Assembly: GCA_965277595.1 (NCBI GenBank)
Contig: CBDIDH010000002.1
Location: forward strand, 2,294,001-2,358,000
Source of the DNA: CBDIDH01 sp965277595
GTDB lineage: Bacteria; Planctomycetota; Planctomycetia; Isosphaerales; Isosphaeraceae
Direction of reading: 5' to 3'
Length of the DNA: 64,000 bases
Part shown: positions 34,132 through 42,562 of the stretch, one piece after another
Layout: each line of letters begins with the position of its first letter
Position numbering within the stretch: the first letter of the stretch is position 1
Notes under the pieces: generated by a model
What the model was told of the DNA's origin: nothing
Databases searched by the model: none
Seen by the model: the letters and a program-made list of their open reading frames with translations, nothing else
Translations under genes and position numbers: made by a program

Positions 34132-35708
34132 GCCGCCAGCCCCCCCGGCATCTTCGGCCGGACGACCGCCGCGAAGAACAGGAACCGTTCCGCGAGTTCA
34201 CCCAGGACGACCGCGCCAAAGGCCACCCAGGCCGCCGCCGGAGCCGGTCCGGTCACCATCAGGATGAGGGGCAGAATGACGCCTCCCAGCAACCCCAGGC
34301 CAAGCCGAGCCGCGGCGACCGGCCGGAGAACGCCAGTCAAGAGCAAGGCCGACCGTCGTAAAGGCGTCAGTTGTGGGTCGCTGAGATGAAAGAGAATCGA
34401 GGCATCGAAGCCGATTTTGAGGGTCGCGACGAGGGCCAACACCAGCGCGATCTTCAACGATCCGCCCGAGATCGCCAGTGCACCCGCCAGGCCCGCCACG
34501 GCGGCCGTTCCGAAGAACTTCGGGCCGGTGATTCCCCCTTGCCAGAAGGGCCGATGCACGGCGTGATAGACCATCACCGAGCAGAAGACCGCGATGATTC
34601 CCCCCGCCGAGACGAGCGCCGAGGTGTACGGGGCAAGGTCCGGCCGGAACCAGAGCGCCGAGGCGTGAATAAGAGCGAGATTGGCGAAGAGTCCAAACGC
34701 GGCGATCTCGCGCGAGAGCCACGAATGCCTGATCCCGATCAAGGCCCGATACGCATAGAGCGGACGCCCCAGGTGCAGCAGGCTGGCGTTGATTCCGACC
34801 ATGGCGATGGCCAGGCTCAAAAAAGGAAGCGAGGCCGGGAAGGCGTGGCCGGTCGCTCGGGCGGCGGCCTCGTAAAGAAATCCGCCGGCCGAGACCTGCG
34901 TCAGCACGAGCATGACGACGAGCGGCGAGTGCGTGTGTTCGGGTTCGTTTCGAAAATGATCGCCCGCCCGGACCGGGCCTTGCATCGGCCGGGTGGAAAG
35001 ATATCGGGTCGTCGGCATCGTATAATCGGCGCCCGGGGCGGTGGGCAGGAACGTATTTGATTCGGCGACGGCGACCGCCTCAGCCTTGTCGACGACGCGG
35101 ATCTTGATCGCTTCGTGCGGGCAGGCCTGAACACAGGCCGGGGCTTCGCCGACCTTGAGCCGGTCAGAGCACATGTCGCACTTTCGCACGATCCCCTTGC
35201 CCGCGTGATACTTCGGCACGTCGTAAGGACAGGCGAGCGTGCAGTACTGGCAGCCGAAGCACTGGTCATCCAGATGCTTGACGATCCCGGTGATCGGGTC
35301 TTTCTCGTACGCGTCCACGGGACAGGCATTGAGACAGGCCGGGTCAAGGCAGTGATGGCAGGCCGAGGTGACGTGCTGCAAGACCGGCAGACCCATCGAC
35401 GCGCCGACGATCAGGCCGACTTCGCGCCAGGCTTCCTGGTCATCGAGCCCGTTCAACGAGTGACAGGCGACAACACACGCTTTACAGCCTGAGCAACGGT
35501 CAAGATCGACCTCGAACGCATACTGTTGCCCTGGTCCCGGCGGCCGACCTGGCAAGAGGGACGAATAATATTTCCCCTGAAGGGGCTTGGTCACGTCTTC
35601 ATGAAACTGCGCGAACCGCTCAACAACCGTGAGGTCGTTTTGCTCGCCGAGCATGGCGTCAATCAAGCCGCCATAGCCGGAGTTGACGTCCGTCCCAACC
35701 ATTGCCAT
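34128..35708 (-). CDS. Fused electron-transfer (4Fe-4S) and membrane-anchor subunit, DmsB-DmsC type
   Basis: 526 residues. Residues about 60-240 have the four-cluster ferredoxin layout of DmsB/NrfC proteins (CSGCKACVVAC, CHHCLDPACLNACP, CFGCQYCTLACPYD and CDMCSDR with CVQACP). From about 260, eight or so spans with DmsC-like motifs (LLHLGRPLYAYRALIG, SREIAAFGLF) follow in the same chain. In known complexes these are separate subunits. Here the chain would pass electrons from membrane quinol to the soluble catalytic subunit. The start is ATG 35708 (GGGAG 9 bases upstream). It is the first gene after the sigma-54 site. Confidence 0.85.
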   Translation of the reverse strand: MAMVGTDVNSGYGGLIDAMLGEQNDLTVVERFAQFHEDVTKPLQGKYYSSLLPGRPPGPGQQYAFEVDLDRCSGCKACVVACHSLNGLDDQEAWREVGLIVGASMGLPVLQHVTSACHHCLDPACLNACPVDAYEKDPITGIVKHLDDQCFGCQYCTLACPYDVPKYHAGKGIVRKCDMCSDRLKVGEAPACVQACPHEAIKIRVVDKAEAVAVAESNTFLPTAPGADYTMPTTRYLSTRPMQGPVRAGDHFRNEPEHTHSPLVVMLVLTQVSAGGFLYEAAARATGHAFPASLPFLSLAIAMVGINASLLHLGRPLYAYRALIGIRHSWLSREIAAFGLFANLALIHASALWFRPDLAPYTSALVSAGGIIAVFCSVMVYHAVHRPFWQGGITGPKFFGTAAVAGLAGALAISGGSLKIALVLALVATLKIGFDASILFHLSDPQLTPLRRSALLLTGVLRPVAAARLGLGLLGGVILPLILMVTGPAPAAAWVAFGAVVLGELAERFLFFAAVVRPKMPGGLAA

Positions 35709-35849
35709 TGCGAACCGCTCCCAGAGTCATCCAGGACGGATGACCTCTTCGCGTGGTCGATGTTTCTGGATCGTCCGTCATCGGGTCATGACTGAGGACA
35801 ACCGCGGGGAGAGACCGGCGGCTTGCCTTTAATAGGCATCGAGCTCTAT

Positions 35850-35865
35850 TGCAGGCTTCGTACCA
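35850..35865 (-). promoter_or_regulatory. Sigma-54 (-24/-12) promoter of the nitrate assimilation operon
   Basis: On the minus strand: TGGTACG, four bases, then CTGCA, matching TGGCACG-N4-TTGCA with both invariant GG and GC in the right 10-base spacing and only two mismatches. It lies about 142 bases before the ATG of the fused subunit. Sigma-54 control of nitrate genes is common. It would require an NtrC-type enhancer-binding protein, which is not in the window: the neighbouring regulator is FixJ-like and lacks the AAA+ domain. Confidence 0.6.
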
Positions 35866-35999
35866 CGCCAAAGTGTTGAGACGCTGAAAGCCGCCTGAAC
35901 CGCGAGATCGTTACCCGTTCGTTCGGATTTTCCCACCATCGCTTTCGGGAAACCGAAGGCGAAATCTCCGCGCGACGCTTTAGCTCACAACGCCTGTTG

Positions 36000-36027
36000 T
36001 TGAGATTTCGGGCGATGCTGCTATAAG
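36000..36027 (+). promoter_or_regulatory. Possible sigma-70 promoter pointing into the regulator genes
   Basis: TTGAGA (36000-36005), 16 bases, TATAAG (36022-36027). The transcript would start near 36034 and run as antisense into the regulator gene at 36252. No clear downstream gene exists on this strand. Confidence 0.3.
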
Positions 36028-36251
36028 AATGGGCGAAATCCCTGGGGTCTGGCGGCATTCCATATGTAGGCATTCTGGCAGTGCCAAAACCCGCGCAACG
36101 AGATCGAAACACGCGGGAAAACTTGCCCGCGAGTCGAGCCGTATGGAATTTAAGGCGACTCACATCCATGAGGAAGTTAAGGTTTCCAGCCACGTTCTTG
36201 GCGTGAAGATTCCTCAAAGCGAGCGGGTGCGGTGATGGACCGGAAGGTTGA

Positions 36252-36953
36252 TCACCCCTCGGAGGCGGCATCGAGTTCGAGCGTGAGCCGAAGGAGTTCG
36301 GCGAGATTGCGGGCGCCGAGCTTCTTCATGAGTCCGGCCCGGCGCATCTCGACGGCCCGGGGGGTGATTCCGAGCACGGCGGAGATCGCCTTGTTGGGAC
36401 GTCCGTTCTTGATGAGGTCGAGAACCTCGCGCTCCTTGTCAGTCAGGGCGCGGAAGCGATCGCGGACGGCCTCGCGCTCGATGCGGAGGCGCTGGCGATC
36501 GGTGTCGTCCTTGATCGCGCGCTGAACGCGGTCGAGAAGGGTCTGGCGGTTGAACGGTTTCTCGACAAACTCGATCGCGCCCGATTTCATCGCGCGGACG
36601 GCCATCGGCACGTCGGCGAAGGCGGTGATGAAGATGACCGGCATCCCTTCGCCCCGGGCCACCAGGTCTTCATAGAGGTCCAGGCCACTCGTCTCGGGCA
36701 TCCTTACATCAAAGACAAGGCAACCGGGACCCCCCGGCACATACCCGGCGAGGAACGCCGCGGCCGACTCGAAGACCTCCACGCGGAGCCCGACGGTGGT
36801 CATCAACCACTGGAGCGAGTCGCGCATGTCGGGATCGTCGTCGACGATGTAAACCGTGGGTTCAGGGGGTCTCGCCTCCGTCGACCGCGGCGGGAAGGAG
36901 GAATCGGAAGGTCGTGAAGTTTCCGGGTTCGGATTCGACGCTGATCCGACCAT
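36252..36953 (-). CDS. Response regulator, FixJ-like (REC + LuxR-type HTH)
   Basis: 233 residues counted from ATG 36953. The first 31 are proline/serine-rich and overlap the kinase gene by 92 bases; a start closer to the receiver domain is not available as ATG/GTG/TTG. Receiver: YIVDDDPD acid pocket, phospho-acceptor D82 in FDVRMPETSG, then FVEKPF. The C-terminal output has LTDKEREVLDLI, then PNKAISAVLGITPRAVEMRRAGLMKKLGA, a LuxR-type helix-turn-helix. It lacks a sigma-54 AAA+ domain. Partner: the kinase just upstream. Target: probably the nitrate operon, by neighbourhood only. Confidence 0.85.
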   Translation of the reverse strand: MVGSASNPNPETSRPSDSSFPPRSTEARPPEPTVYIVDDDPDMRDSLQWLMTTVGLRVEVFESAAAFLAGYVPGGPGCLVFDVRMPETSGLDLYEDLVARGEGMPVIFITAFADVPMAVRAMKSGAIEFVEKPFNRQTLLDRVQRAIKDDTDRQRLRIEREAVRDRFRALTDKEREVLDLIKNGRPNKAISAVLGITPRAVEMRRAGLMKKLGARNLAELLRLTLELDAASEG

Positions 36954-38373
36954 GATGAGCCTCGACAATCGTCCGGCTGATGGCAAGGCCCATGCCCATT
37001 CCGTCGTCACGCGTGCTGAAATAGGGGTCGAAGACGTGAGCGATCTGGTCTTCTGGAATACCCTCGCCATTATCGGTGACGTGGAACTCGATGCCGGTTT
37101 CGTCTCCCGGGTCCGTGGCGACAACGACCAAGGGGCCAACGGGATGCGACGCGTCAAGCGAGTCCAGGGCGTTACGAATCAGGTTCACGAGAACTTGCTG
37201 GATCTGAACGGGGTCTCCCATGATGTCTGGCAAGTCGGGTGCCAGATCGAGCCGGAGCGTGACGCTCCGGCGGCGGATCTCGTCGCGGAGAAAGCCCTCG
37301 ACATCGAGAACCAGGCGGTTCGGCTCGAACGCCTCGTGCGTGGTGCCGTGTCGGGTGACAAACCGCCGGATGCGTTGAACGATCGCGCCGGCGCGGAGGG
37401 TCGTGGCGAGAATCTTGCCGAGAACGGCGTGAACGTCTTCGAGATGCGGGGCGGGATTGCCAAGAGCCACCAGACACCCTTCCGCGTAATTGGCAATGGC
37501 GCCGAGAGGTTGATTCAATTCATGAGCGAGACCCCCGGCCATCTCACCGACGGCCTTGGTCCGGGCGACGTGGCTGAACTGCTCGACCATGACGCGCTGG
37601 CTTTCCTCGGCCCGAGCACGTTCGGCGACCTCGCGGGCGAGATCGTGGTTCAGACGCGCCAGGGCTCGCGTTCGCTCGCGGACGCGGACTTCGAGATCGT
37701 CGTGAGAGCGTTGCAATTCCGCAACCTGACGCTCGATCAGCTCGTTCGCGGGTCGAAGGATAAACGCCCCGATCCCCGCGAGCGCTAAGAGGACGAGCGC
37801 GGAGACACCCCAACCCGTGCCTCTCATCCAGTCGACGTGGCCTCGCGCGTCCGACTCGTAAAGGCCGACGATGCGGTCCATCCGGGGGAGATAGTTGCTC
37901 TCGGCTTCGAGGATGATGGCGAGGCTCGCGGGATCGCCGACGTTCAGAAATCGAGACGCGGCGTCGTGCATTCGCTGGTAATAGGGCCGAAGATCGTCAA
38001 AGGCTTCGCGGATCTTCGGACCGAAACGGCCGGCGAAGGGCTGGGCGTCATGGTCTTGTGTCAGGCGGTCGTGAGATACGGACCAGAGTTGGAGGGTCGC
38101 GGCGAGTTCAATGCCGCGGCGCTGGCGCTCGGCCGGATTGGACGCGGCGTTGATGGCGAGGGCGGCCTTGGCGATCCGCTGACTGAGCATCCTCTGGCGG
38201 CCCGCGAGGTTGATCGTGCGCGCGTCGGTCATGAGCTTGAGGATGGGGGGATCAACGATGACCTGATTGAGCAATTGCAGGAGGGCCACCAGGCCGAGCG
38301 CCGCGAGATAGCGGCGGGCGAGGATTTCCGGGGTCTTTTCTCCGCGCCCGACGAGGTTGCCCAGGTTCGTCAT
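36862..38373 (-). CDS. Sensor histidine kinase with NarX/PilJ-type P-box periplasmic domain
   Basis: 503 residues from ATG 38373. Spans at about 21-41 and 185-207 enclose a periplasmic four-helix domain. Just after the first span is ARTINLAGRQRMLSQRI (residues 51-67), the P-box like that of NarX/NarQ and PilJ-N nitrate/nitrite sensors. After the second span comes a coiled-coil linker, then a HisKA with GGLAHELNQPLGAIANYAEG (H284), a FixL-like dimerisation motif, and HATPase_c with N box (LIRNALDS), DNGEGI and GMGMGLAI. It should phosphorylate the FixJ-like partner. The position next to the nitrate operon supports nitrate sensing; that is inference. Confidence 0.88.
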   Translation of the reverse strand: MTNLGNLVGRGEKTPEILARRYLAALGLVALLQLLNQVIVDPPILKLMTDARTINLAGRQRMLSQRIAKAALAINAASNPAERQRRGIELAATLQLWSVSHDRLTQDHDAQPFAGRFGPKIREAFDDLRPYYQRMHDAASRFLNVGDPASLAIILEAESNYLPRMDRIVGLYESDARGHVDWMRGTGWGVSALVLLALAGIGAFILRPANELIERQVAELQRSHDDLEVRVRERTRALARLNHDLAREVAERARAEESQRVMVEQFSHVARTKAVGEMAGGLAHELNQPLGAIANYAEGCLVALGNPAPHLEDVHAVLGKILATTLRAGAIVQRIRRFVTRHGTTHEAFEPNRLVLDVEGFLRDEIRRRSVTLRLDLAPDLPDIMGDPVQIQQVLVNLIRNALDSLDASHPVGPLVVVATDPGDETGIEFHVTDNGEGIPEDQIAHVFDPYFSTRDDGMGMGLAISRTIVEAHHGRISVESEPGNFTTFRFLLPAAVDGGETP

Positions 38374-38424
38374 GTGTCGGCCTTCGCTGGGTGCGTCCGG
38401 GTGTCGCGGGAGAATTGCGAAGGC

Positions 38425-38488
38425 CCGATGACCGATGACCAATAAAATTCCGCCTTTTGGTCATCGGTCATTGGTCATCGGTCATTGA
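38425..38488. repeat. Extragenic palindromic repeat (GGTCATCGGTCATT family)
   Basis: CCGATGACCGATGACCAA at 38425-38442 is followed by its near-complement TTGGTCATCGGTCATTGG (38457-38474), and the unit TTGGTCATCGGTCA occurs twice in tandem (38457 and 38471). The arms can fold into a long hairpin. The same unit occurs in part at 45962-46025. Located upstream of the kinase gene and of the YfhO-like gene. Confidence 0.65.
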
Positions 38489-38639
38489 AATGATCGACTT
38501 TGCAATCCTCCCGCCGGGTGTCGTGCGCGTCTTGCCGCATGAGCTTCGCCTGATTATACTTCCAGACTCCGCCCGGCCGTTTTGAATCGTACCAGGAAAC
38601 CATTTCCCGGGATCGGGCCGTCAACCCGGGCGAGACGAC

Positions 38640-40937
38640 ATGGGTCCGAACCTTCCGAGCCCCGTTCGCGTCGAACCCGCCTGGGCTTTCGCCATTCTGA
38701 TCACGGCAGGTCTGCTGGGGGGCCTTCTCACGGGTTTTGAACCCAACGGCTTCGACCCCGACCGGATGTATCGTCCTCTCAAGGCGGAACTTGCCCGGTC
38801 CTTGCGGGCGGGACAACTTCCCTTCTGGAGCGATCGGTTCGGCGTGGGCGTTCCGCTGGTTGCGGAGAGCCATCTGGCGGCATTCTATCCGCCGAATCTC
38901 CTGGCCTATCGATTTCTTCAGGTTGCGACCGCCTACCGGCTCCTGATGTGGCTGCACGGCGTGGCTCTGTCCGCCGCGACGTATGCCTACGGCCGACGCC
39001 TGGGCCTGTCGTCCTGGGGAAGTGCCCTGGCCTCGCTGGTCTTCACCTTTTGCGGGTTCCAGGCCATTCACGCGGCGCACGAGCCCTTTTACAACCTGAT
39101 GCCATACCTGCCCGTCGCTCTGCTGCTGGCCGAGATTTACCTCGGGTCGGGTCGCCTTCTCTGGGCCGCGGCGCTGGCGATCGTGATCGGTGCTCAGTGG
39201 ACGCTCGGCCACTTCCAGATCCAGATGTGGACAAATGGACTTGTCGTTTTCACAGGTCTCAGGCGGGTCATTGCCGAGCGTCGCCCCTGGTCGCGGCTTC
39301 TGGTGCTTGTGGTGGCGCTGGCCTGGGGCGGGGCGATTGCCGCGGTCCAGCTTGGCCTGAGCTGGGATCTGGCGCGTTCGGTCGGGCAGACGGCACGTTC
39401 CTTTCAAGACCTCGCTTACTATTCGTACCCTCCCTCTCACTGGTTCGAGCCGGCACTTCCCTGGTTCTTTCGCGGACTCCCTTTCGGCGGCGACGATCCC
39501 TATTTTCACAGTCTCGGGACGTCGGGCCTTGAGGCAACCTTTTACGTGGGAACCATCCCCCTGATCCTCGCCTTTGTCGGTCTTGTCGGAAGTCAACGCC
39601 CTGGCGGAACTGGACCCTGGAAATTCCTCATCCCCTTGAGCTTCGGCCTGGCGACGTTGCCGCGCTGGTGGCCCGCCGGATATGCCATTTTGCTCCAGAT
39701 TCCCGGTCTGGGCTACTTCCGGGCACCGGCGCGTTACACGCTTCTGACGAGTCTTGGACTGGCCTTGCTGGCCGGTCAGGGTTTCGATCAAACGGTATCG
39801 AGCCGTCGATTTCGGACCGGTTTCGCGTTGGCGATCGCCTTCGGTCTGGCGGCGATCGGCTGGGGTTTGCTGCTTGCCGCGAAACGTCCGGTCTTGTGGT
39901 CGAATCCGATCGCGGGCTTGCCCTTCGGAGTCGCGACGGCGCTGCCGACCTGGGCCGTAAGTCTGGCCGTGCTGGCCATCTGGCGATCCGGCAAGGTTGG
40001 CGGCTGGCTCCCGATACTCGTCACCGTGGCGGAACTCGGATCGCTCTATTTCCTGGGTCCAATCTCCTGGGGACGGCCGATCAGGCTTCCCGGCGAGAGT
40101 CCGGTGCTCTCGGAAATCGCGGCCTCGCCGAGTGTTCGACGCGTCGGCGGTGTGCTCGATAACCTGCCCGTCAGCGCGGGTCTGGCGACGGGATCGCCGT
40201 ATCTGGGAATGTCCCTCGCGCCGATGAACCGATTTCTTCGCGAGATCCAGGACCGCCGCGCACCTCACGGTCCGGCCGCGGCTCTCTGGCTCCGCAGGCT
40301 GGGCGTCAGTCAGACCGTCTGGGACGAACCCGTCTGGTTTGGAACCGGGGTCGAGCAAGAACCCGGTCGGCCCGACCAGGCTCTCGACCGACTCGTCGAT
40401 CGCCTGCCGGGCAAGCCCGCGAAACGGTCCTGGCGGATTGTTCAGCACGATCCGCCTTTTCCCGAGGCCCGAGTGGCCTTGCGGGCCTTCATCGCGGCCG
40501 ACCGACACGCCTTGCTTGATTATCTCTCAACCCATGAGGCGAAGAATGAAGTCTGGTTTGAGGCGGCCGACGTCGGCAGTCGCGACCTGACTCATCGCGC
40601 CAACTCGGCCCGGGTCATCGGCTGGGATGGTCGGACCGGTCTCGTGGAACATGATGGCCCGTGCGATCTGGTGCTGACCCGGGCGTATGACCCGAACTGG
40701 CTAGCTCGCCTCGGCGACGGTCCCGAGCGCTCCGTCGATCGCGCTGATGGGGGGCTTCAGTCGATCCAGATCGACGGATCGGGCGAGACTCGGGTCACGG
40801 TCCGTTATGCGCCACCGAGGTTCAGGGTCTACGCGGTTGTTTCTATTCTCGCGAGTCTGGCGGCGCTGGTCGTCCTGGGAAGCTCGGTCGCGTCCTGGAA
40901 GGGTTTGACAGGAGAAGTTCATGCAACCGGGTCCTGA
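38640..40937 (+). CDS. YfhO-like polytopic membrane protein (GT-C superfamily)
   Basis: 765 residues. A first span (AFAILITAGLLGGLLTGF), then loop motif DRFGVGVPLVAESHLAAFYPPN, with the acidic and Pro-rich signature seen in YfhO/GT-C proteins (FYPPN, GFQAIHAAHEPFYN). About 12 spans to residue 480, then a soluble domain of about 260 residues and a final span (YAVVSILASLAALVVLG). Members help place sugars on teichoic or lipid-linked glycans in Firmicutes; in planctomycetes the role is not established. ATG 38640 has no strong ribosome site. The next gene overlaps its end by 17 bases. Confidence 0.75.
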   Translation: MGPNLPSPVRVEPAWAFAILITAGLLGGLLTGFEPNGFDPDRMYRPLKAELARSLRAGQLPFWSDRFGVGVPLVAESHLAAFYPPNLLAYRFLQVATAYRLLMWLHGVALSAATYAYGRRLGLSSWGSALASLVFTFCGFQAIHAAHEPFYNLMPYLPVALLLAEIYLGSGRLLWAAALAIVIGAQWTLGHFQIQMWTNGLVVFTGLRRVIAERRPWSRLLVLVVALAWGGAIAAVQLGLSWDLARSVGQTARSFQDLAYYSYPPSHWFEPALPWFFRGLPFGGDDPYFHSLGTSGLEATFYVGTIPLILAFVGLVGSQRPGGTGPWKFLIPLSFGLATLPRWWPAGYAILLQIPGLGYFRAPARYTLLTSLGLALLAGQGFDQTVSSRRFRTGFALAIAFGLAAIGWGLLLAAKRPVLWSNPIAGLPFGVATALPTWAVSLAVLAIWRSGKVGGWLPILVTVAELGSLYFLGPISWGRPIRLPGESPVLSEIAASPSVRRVGGVLDNLPVSAGLATGSPYLGMSLAPMNRFLREIQDRRAPHGPAAALWLRRLGVSQTVWDEPVWFGTGVEQEPGRPDQALDRLVDRLPGKPAKRSWRIVQHDPPFPEARVALRAFIAADRHALLDYLSTHEAKNEVWFEAADVGSRDLTHRANSARVIGWDGRTGLVEHDGPCDLVLTRAYDPNWLARLGDGPERSVDRADGGLQSIQIDGSGETRVTVRYAPPRFRVYAVVSILASLAALVVLGSSVASWKGLTGEVHATGS

Positions 40938-42543
40938 ACCAGTAAGTCAAGTTGGCGCGGCCTGGCGTCGAGCATTTCTGGCGCTGTCGGTCGTGATGCT
41001 CGCGGCGGTACTCGTGGCCGTTGCCTCGAAGGTGGCATTGGTGTACGCCGTGACCTCGGACGACACGACCGGGGTTCTGGAGGCTCAGTCGTTTCTCAAG
41101 GGAAACTTGCTCCTGCGCGGCTGGACGATGTCAAATATCTCCTTTTATGCGACGGATTTACCCTTTTACGTGGCCGCCGTCGCTTCCTTCGGGCCTCGAC
41201 CGTCGTTAATGCGTGATGTTCCCGTGGCGATTTACGCGGTGACCGTCTTCTTCGCGGCGCTTCTGGCGCGCGGTCCCTGGCGGAGCGTTCGAGGTGCCGC
41301 GGCGGTGGTGTCGGTGGTGGTCATGCTTGGCCTCCCGGCGGGCGGCCTGGCCGAGTTCGTGACCAAGGCGTATATCCGGGCCGGGACCACGCTCGGCCTG
41401 CTCGTCGCGTTCTGGGTGCTTGACCCTCGGGCGGGTCGACGTCCTGATCTGGCACGCCTTATGGTGTTCGCCCTGATACTGGCGCTGACGATCATGTCAG
41501 ACTCCGCCGCGCTGGTTATCGGCGGCGTGGCGGTTCTGGCCGTCTGCGTTTGGGGGGCGATTGGCGGCGCGAATTACGAGGAAGTGCGACTCGGCCGGGT
41601 GGCCGCGGCCGCCTTTCTTGGAATGGCGACCGGCGTGGGACTGACCTGGCTGATCCCCGTCGTCGGAGGGTATCATCTGATCCCCTTCCCGCTCCGGTTC
41701 AACATCCCCTATCCGAACACGGTTCAGGCGCTGGAGCGAAACGCCCGCGCCGCGACCTCGTATCTGCCCTTGCTTTATCGGTGTGTCGAGGTTCAACCCC
41801 CCGCCATTCGTATCCTCTGCGGGATTGGTCCCATCTTGACCTTGATCGCTCTCGTGATGGGCCTGCCAATCCCCCTGCGTCGCCGTCGGGCTCCGGCGGA
41901 CTTCATCGCCGATATCCTCCGGGCCTCGATGGCGATCTGCCTGGCCGCCTATCTCATCAGCGCCAACCTCAAGGGGCGCGAGGAATCACGCTACCTGCTT
42001 CCATTCGTGTTGATGGGTGGTGCCTTGGTCGGGCGCGTGCTTGCCGGACGGGTTGCAAGTCCGCGCCTGGCGGCCCTGACGCTCGGGCTTCTCGGACTCC
42101 TTGGCCTGGCCTATGGCGTCACGGTGGCCGGCGATCTTCGCAAGCCGGTTGCGACGAATTCCGTACCCGAACTGGCGCAATGGCTTGAATCGCGAGGACT
42201 TCGACACGGCTATGGACCGTACTGGGACGCTTCGATTGTCACCGTCACGTCGCGGAATCGGGTCACCGTCCGGGCCATTCGCGTCCGACCGCGTCAGTCG
42301 AAACTCGTGATGGAACCCTTCCAGTGGATGTCCAACACGCGATGGTATGAGGAAACGCCAGCGCGGTTCGTCGTTTACAAGGCCGATCCAGGCATCAAGA
42401 ATGGCTTTGGCGTTAATGAGTCGAACTGTGAGCAATACTTCGGACCACCCAGGTCGCGGCACAGGGTCGGGCCTTATGTCGTCCTTGTCTGGGATCACGA
42501 TCTGAGTCCGATCCTGGCTCACGGCTTATCGTGGGTCCCGTGA
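40921..42543 (+). CDS. Polytopic membrane protein, GT-C-like, translationally coupled
   Basis: 540 residues from ATG 40921, inside the last 17 bases of the YfhO-like gene, so it is coupled to it. After the first span is the acidic loop VTSDDTTGVLEAQSF, where GT-C enzymes carry their catalytic acid, and the architecture is about 10 spans plus a soluble C-terminal domain of about 150 residues (ELAQWLESRGLRHGYGPYW). No closer family can be named. Probably acts with the YfhO-like protein in export or decoration of a surface polymer, by inference. Confidence 0.65.
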   Translation: MQPGPEPVSQVGAAWRRAFLALSVVMLAAVLVAVASKVALVYAVTSDDTTGVLEAQSFLKGNLLLRGWTMSNISFYATDLPFYVAAVASFGPRPSLMRDVPVAIYAVTVFFAALLARGPWRSVRGAAAVVSVVVMLGLPAGGLAEFVTKAYIRAGTTLGLLVAFWVLDPRAGRRPDLARLMVFALILALTIMSDSAALVIGGVAVLAVCVWGAIGGANYEEVRLGRVAAAAFLGMATGVGLTWLIPVVGGYHLIPFPLRFNIPYPNTVQALERNARAATSYLPLLYRCVEVQPPAIRILCGIGPILTLIALVMGLPIPLRRRRAPADFIADILRASMAICLAAYLISANLKGREESRYLLPFVLMGGALVGRVLAGRVASPRLAALTLGLLGLLGLAYGVTVAGDLRKPVATNSVPELAQWLESRGLRHGYGPYWDASIVTVTSRNRVTVRAIRVRPRQSKLVMEPFQWMSNTRWYEETPARFVVYKADPGIKNGFGVNESNCEQYFGPPRSRHRVGPYVVLVWDHDLSPILAHGLSWVP

Positions 42544-42562
42544 CCTCATTGGCCCTGGCTTG

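Larger units (their letters stand above)
35709..36251. other. Regulatory region between nitrate operon and two-component system
   Basis: 543 bases. On the minus strand it holds a sigma-54 element (35850-35865) and further upstream two GGCATTC direct copies (36054-36060 and 36069-36075, period 15) and a TGGCAGTGCCA palindrome (about 36077-36087), which may be activator sites. On the plus strand TTGAGA (36000-36005) and TATAAG (36022-36027), 16 bases apart, would fire toward the regulator genes. Small plus-strand frames exist here but none is convincing. Confidence 0.45.

Noticed and set aside
36029..36235. 68-codon plus-strand frame in the nitrate regulatory region
   Set aside because: It starts at the predicted transcription start, has no ribosome site and no recognisable sequence.
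38475..40508. A 677-codon minus-strand open frame opposite the YfhO-like gene
   Set aside because: Gln/Arg/Gly-rich without any domain, no ribosome site, and the opposite strand codes for a clear membrane protein. High-GC codon use opens long antisense frames.
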